Source: an uncultured Clostridium sp. (GTDB taxonomy: Bacteria; Bacillota; Clostridia; Peptostreptococcales; Peptostreptococcaceae). Taken from it: DNA of 6,934 bases. The position numbers and the translations under genes are program-made. Position 1 is the stretch's first letter; every line of letters begins with the position of its first letter. Below the pieces are notes generated by a model. That model worked only from the letters and a program-made list of their open reading frames with translations, had not been told where the DNA came from and did no database searches. The stretch lies in NCBI GenBank assembly GCA_937944945.1, contig CALEBD010000202.1, positions 1 through 6,934 on the forward strand, written 5' to 3'. Positions 4,158-6,934 of this stretch are shown here, piece by piece.

Positions 4158-6836
4158 TTATTCTTTTGGCTTATCTACATTTTCTTCTGATGAATTGTCT
4201 GATTCATCTTTATTATCTGTATTGCCAGAATTACTATTATTACTGTTATTATTATTCGTATTATTGTTGTTCTTATCGTTACTAGGTTTATTATTCTTGT
4301 CTGTGCTTATAGTTATATCTTGCTGACTATTAGATTGTTCTTCTATTTTCTTTAGCCTTGCTTTTAACTGTTCTCTGTCATAATTTATTAAACCTAATAT
4401 TTGTGTCTTATATGATTCATCTATAGTAAGACCATTTAACTCATTTTCAAATATATCTAAGTTAGATAATGCTGTATTAATTATTATCTTGTCGTTAGGA
4501 TTTGAGTTAGGGTCTATCATATTATTTTCTAATTTCTTTATGAAATCCTTCTTTACTGATTCAGCTAAGGCTGAAGCATCTTGTTCTATTTCATAATCAT
4601 ATGGGAATATCTCATAGATTGCACCTTCTGTACCTTCTGGCACTTCTTTTCCTTGAGAGTTTACCCAAACATGTTTTACGATATTCTCCCCTTCATCAAA
4701 TTTTAAATTACTTAATCCCTTATGAGCATTAGACATAATTTTATTCCAAATCTTACCTGCACTGACACCTTGTATAGACTTTGGATTATCATAACCTGTC
4801 CAAACAACTGCTGTGTATAAAGGTGTATAACCTGCGAACCATAAGTCTTTATCATCATCTGTTGTACCTGTCTTACCAGCAATATCTATAGTGTTGTTAA
4901 ACTTAGCACTTGTTCCTGTACCAGCATCTACAACTGTTTTCATCATATCTGTGATAATAATTGCTGTAGCTTCACTATAAATTTCAGTATTAGTTTTGTT
5001 GTGACTATAAACTACATTACCATCCTTGTCTCTAATCTCTCTAACACAAGAAGGTCTATTAAATTTACCTTTATTTGCTAATGTAGCATAAGCACCTGCC
5101 ATTTCTTTAACGTTAGTACCAATAGTTAAACCACCTAAACCTGAAGCTAAATTATAGTCAGAGTCTACTATATTTTTAAACTCCATATTTTGTAAGAAAC
5201 TTAAACCTACTTGTGGCTTAACTTCTCTAAATAGTTTATATGCTACTGCATTTGAAGAATACTGTAAAGCTTGTCTAGCTGTTATTTTACCCATATAAGA
5301 ACCTGCATTCTTTGGACCATCATCTTCTTTAGTATCATCTACTATAGTTGTTGGTAAAAGACCATTTATTTCTATGGCAGGAGCATAAACTGCTATAGGT
5401 TTCATAGTTGAACCATTTTGTCTTTGTAACCCTGTAGCCCTATTATTGTAATCAGTTACAGGTGAAGTCCTACCACCTATAATAGCTTCAATCAATCCTG
5501 TTTCATTATTCATTAATATTGTAGACGCTTGTAAAGCATAAATACCTTCATCTGTAGTTTCTGTATTACCACTTAATGCTTCGTCTATAATAGTTTGAGT
5601 TTCTCTTTGTAAAGCTTCATCAAATGATGTATATACACTATAACCATTTTTATAAAGCTTAGCTAAAGCTGATTTCTTAGCTTCATTATATTCTTGTTCA
5701 TAAACTTTTCTATCATTATCTGAAGTGAATTTGTATTTTAATTTAAAGCCATCTTCTTTCATCAATATCTCTGCTACTTCTTCTAAAACAATATTCTTTC
5801 TAATGTCATAACCTGATGTTGACTCTGAAGAATCTAACTCTATCTTCTCTGCCTTAGCAATATCATACTCTTCTTTAGTTATGAACTTATTCTCTAACAT
5901 CATATCTAAAAATAATATTTGTCTTTCTACTGTGTTAGGATTAACACCAGTATCATCTTTAGTATAAGGGTCATATATAGTTGGATTATTTGGTATAGCC
6001 GCTAAATAACAAATTTGTGCTAATGATAGTTCTGTTACAGGTTTACCAAAATACTCCAATGAAGCTGAATTTATACCATACGCATTATTCCCAAAATATA
6101 TGTTATTAACATAATACTCTAATATCTCTTTCTTACTAAATGTATCTTCTAACTCAAATGCTATTACAATTTCTTTTATTTTTCTTTCTATACTTTGTTC
6201 AGTAGATAAGTAAGTTAGCTTAACTAATTGTTGTGTAATAGTAGAACCACCTTGTGTTATAGCACCATCATTTTTTAAGATAGAAACACCAGCTCTTATT
6301 AGAGATTTAATGTCAATACCATTATGTTTATAAAATCTTTTATCTTCTACAGCTATAAACGCATTAAATACATCCTCAGGTATCTGTTCATAAGTAAGAT
6401 ACTCAATATTCTTTTCTTGATTAACAGATAGTATTTCATCATCATTTTTATCATAAATATGAATGTTTGAATTAAGTTTAAAATCATCAACACTTATAGT
6501 CTTTTTAATCGCATTTGCTTCTTTTATATAACCAAATATTGGCTTACCTAATTTTGTTATTACTATTAAAAAACAAATAAAAATTGTTACTGCAACTATA
6601 CTTCCTAATATTGATAATACTTTAAACAGTCTTGTGTCATTTATAACATATGTATCATTAAAGTATTTTATTTTGTCTAAAAGTTTCTGTTGCTTTGGAT
6701 TTATTTGTCTAGTCATCTTTCTTCCATCACTTGAATCATCATCCCCTTTAAAAAGTTTTTTAACCTCGTCAGCATCATCTAGACAATCTGTATGAAAATC
6801 TGTGAAATGCCCTTTACCTTCATCTCTATCTCTCAT
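4158..6836 (-). CDS. Class A penicillin-binding protein (bifunctional peptidoglycan glycosyltransferase/transpeptidase), PBP1A type
   Basis: This 892-aa enzyme polymerises lipid II into glycan strands and cross-links their peptides on the outer face of the membrane. It has a cytoplasmic N-terminus (1-70), one membrane anchor at about 71-97, a GT51 domain (about 139-315) and a transpeptidase domain (about 395-700). GT51 motifs are all present: EDKRFYKHNG (164-173, catalytic E164), GGSTITQQLVK (196-206), RKIKE (218-222, second Glu E222), KKEILEYYVNNIYFG (235-249) and SLAQICYLAAIPNNP (271-285). Transpeptidase motifs are STMK (476-479, Ser476 nucleophile), SSN (527-529) and KTGT (655-658). Both activities should therefore be intact. 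A C-terminal extension follows, ending in a low-complexity Asn/Ser/Asp tail (about 840-892). AGGAGGG five bases before ATG 6836 supports the start; an internal ATG at residue 41 has only a weak site. It is the first gene after a terminator and may be the founder of the transcript that includes the downstream small genes. Confidence 0.97.
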   Translation of the reverse strand: MRDRDEGKGHFTDFHTDCLDDADEVKKLFKGDDDSSDGRKMTRQINPKQQKLLDKIKYFNDTYVINDTRLFKVLSILGSIVAVTIFICFLIVITKLGKPIFGYIKEANAIKKTISVDDFKLNSNIHIYDKNDDEILSVNQEKNIEYLTYEQIPEDVFNAFIAVEDKRFYKHNGIDIKSLIRAGVSILKNDGAITQGGSTITQQLVKLTYLSTEQSIERKIKEIVIAFELEDTFSKKEILEYYVNNIYFGNNAYGINSASLEYFGKPVTELSLAQICYLAAIPNNPTIYDPYTKDDTGVNPNTVERQILFLDMMLENKFITKEEYDIAKAEKIELDSSESTSGYDIRKNIVLEEVAEILMKEDGFKLKYKFTSDNDRKVYEQEYNEAKKSALAKLYKNGYSVYTSFDEALQRETQTIIDEALSGNTETTDEGIYALQASTILMNNETGLIEAIIGGRTSPVTDYNNRATGLQRQNGSTMKPIAVYAPAIEINGLLPTTIVDDTKEDDGPKNAGSYMGKITARQALQYSSNAVAYKLFREVKPQVGLSFLQNMEFKNIVDSDYNLASGLGGLTIGTNVKEMAGAYATLANKGKFNRPSCVREIRDKDGNVVYSHNKTNTEIYSEATAIIITDMMKTVVDAGTGTSAKFNNTIDIAGKTGTTDDDKDLWFAGYTPLYTAVVWTGYDNPKSIQGVSAGKIWNKIMSNAHKGLSNLKFDEGENIVKHVWVNSQGKEVPEGTEGAIYEIFPYDYEIEQDASALAESVKKDFIKKLENNMIDPNSNPNDKIIINTALSNLDIFENELNGLTIDESYKTQILGLINYDREQLKARLKKIEEQSNSQQDITISTDKNNKPSNDKNNNNTNNNNSNNSNSGNTDNKDESDNSSEENVDKPKE
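4227..4295. repeat. Low-complexity AAT/AAC-rich codon run in the PBP C-terminal tail
   Basis: These bases encode residues about 848-870 of the PBP, mostly Asn with Ser, Lys, Asp and Gly. The tract is an imperfect run of ATT/GTT triplets on the plus strand. Length changes here are likely between strains without affecting catalysis, since the tail lies beyond both enzymatic domains. Confidence 0.6.
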
Positions 6837-6904
6837 AATACCCTCCTACTAATTTAATTTTATAATATTAATAAACTAATTTAATTTAATTTACTAATAT
6901 TATA
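6837..6904 (-). promoter_or_regulatory. AT-rich leader with candidate promoter and 13-base direct repeats upstream of the PBP gene
   Basis: The stretch between the terminator and the PBP gene is almost pure A/T. It holds the sequence actaatttaattt twice (6848-6860 and 6875-6887, 27 bases apart) and a third partial copy, actaat, at 6893-6898. Minus-strand -10-like boxes are TATAAT at 6904-6899 and TATAAA at 6864-6859. The first has TTGGGT (6928-6923) 18 bases upstream, which would overlap the terminator stem; the second has no convincing -35 box. A promoter is expected here, but I cannot place it firmly. Confidence 0.35.
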
Positions 6905-6932
6905 AAACTGGGTGGGATATCCACCCAATTTT
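6904..6932 (-). terminator. Rho-independent terminator, T-runs on both strands
   Basis: The arms tgggtgg (6909-6915) and ccaccca (6921-6927) pair over seven GC-rich bases around a 5-base loop. Beyond one C/A mismatch, AAAA (6904-6907) and TTTT (6929-6932) extend the stem. On the minus strand the stem is followed by GTTTTATAA and on the plus strand by ATTTTGT, so it could act in both directions. Given the gene orientation, it most likely ends a minus-strand gene lying beyond 6934. Confidence 0.8.
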
Positions 6933-6934
6933 GT

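Noticed and set aside
1..6934. Plus-strand genes, prophage, transposon, CRISPR, tRNA or rRNA
   Set aside because: Good minus-strand frames with ribosome binding sites fill nearly the whole window. I saw no terminal repeats, integrase or transposase signatures, spaced repeats or cloverleaf sequences.

Overview
The window is very AT-rich. All the genes are tightly packed on the minus strand, with strong AGGAGG-type ribosome binding sites and Leu/Arg codon choice (TTA, AGA) typical of low-GC Firmicutes. A Clostridia member is most likely; I cannot name a genus from the sequence. Transcription runs from high to low coordinates. I see no mobile element, tRNA, rRNA or CRISPR array.

Layout in order of transcription. 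(1) At 6904-6932 a hairpin with T-runs on both sides closes whatever lies upstream, followed by an extremely AT-rich leader. (2) At 4158-6836 is a complete class A (bifunctional) penicillin-binding protein, the only full-length gene of clear function. (3) From about 4157 to 1 is a string of small genes without recognisable families (115, 116 and 293 aa), a small membrane protein resembling the DUF5684-type family (147 aa), two more unrecognised proteins (187 and about 218 aa), and finally the N-terminal 194 codons of an Hsp70/DnaK-like ATPase that runs off the left edge.

The string between the PBP and the Hsp70 looks like one functional unit. The genes are co-directional, often with overlapping or nearly touching ends: a TTGA start/stop overlap, and a ribosome binding site that overlaps the previous stop codon. 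Several of the proteins look beta-rich. The Hsp70 is not in a hrcA-grpE-dnaK-dnaJ setting, carries an N-terminal extension of about 20 residues, and no visible neighbour has a J-domain HPD motif. A dedicated Hsp70 working on a membrane- or envelope-associated assembly is a reasonable but unproven reading. The 293-aa protein, with an acidic disordered N-terminus carrying repeated short hydrophobic motifs, a coiled coil and a beta-rich C-terminus, would be an adaptor candidate.

Two intergenic regions carry structure that the genes do not explain. Between the PBP stop and the 115-aa gene, three complementary arms can form two mutually exclusive hairpins, one of which hides the ribosome binding site of the next gene. 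Upstream of the membrane-protein gene there is a 12-bp-arm perfect inverted repeat, a second smaller palindrome and a TATAAT box, which looks like an internal, regulated promoter. Two gene starts are better placed downstream of the longest open frame, because the ribosome binding site lies inside the apparent coding sequence (115 aa from 4099; 218 aa from 1281).
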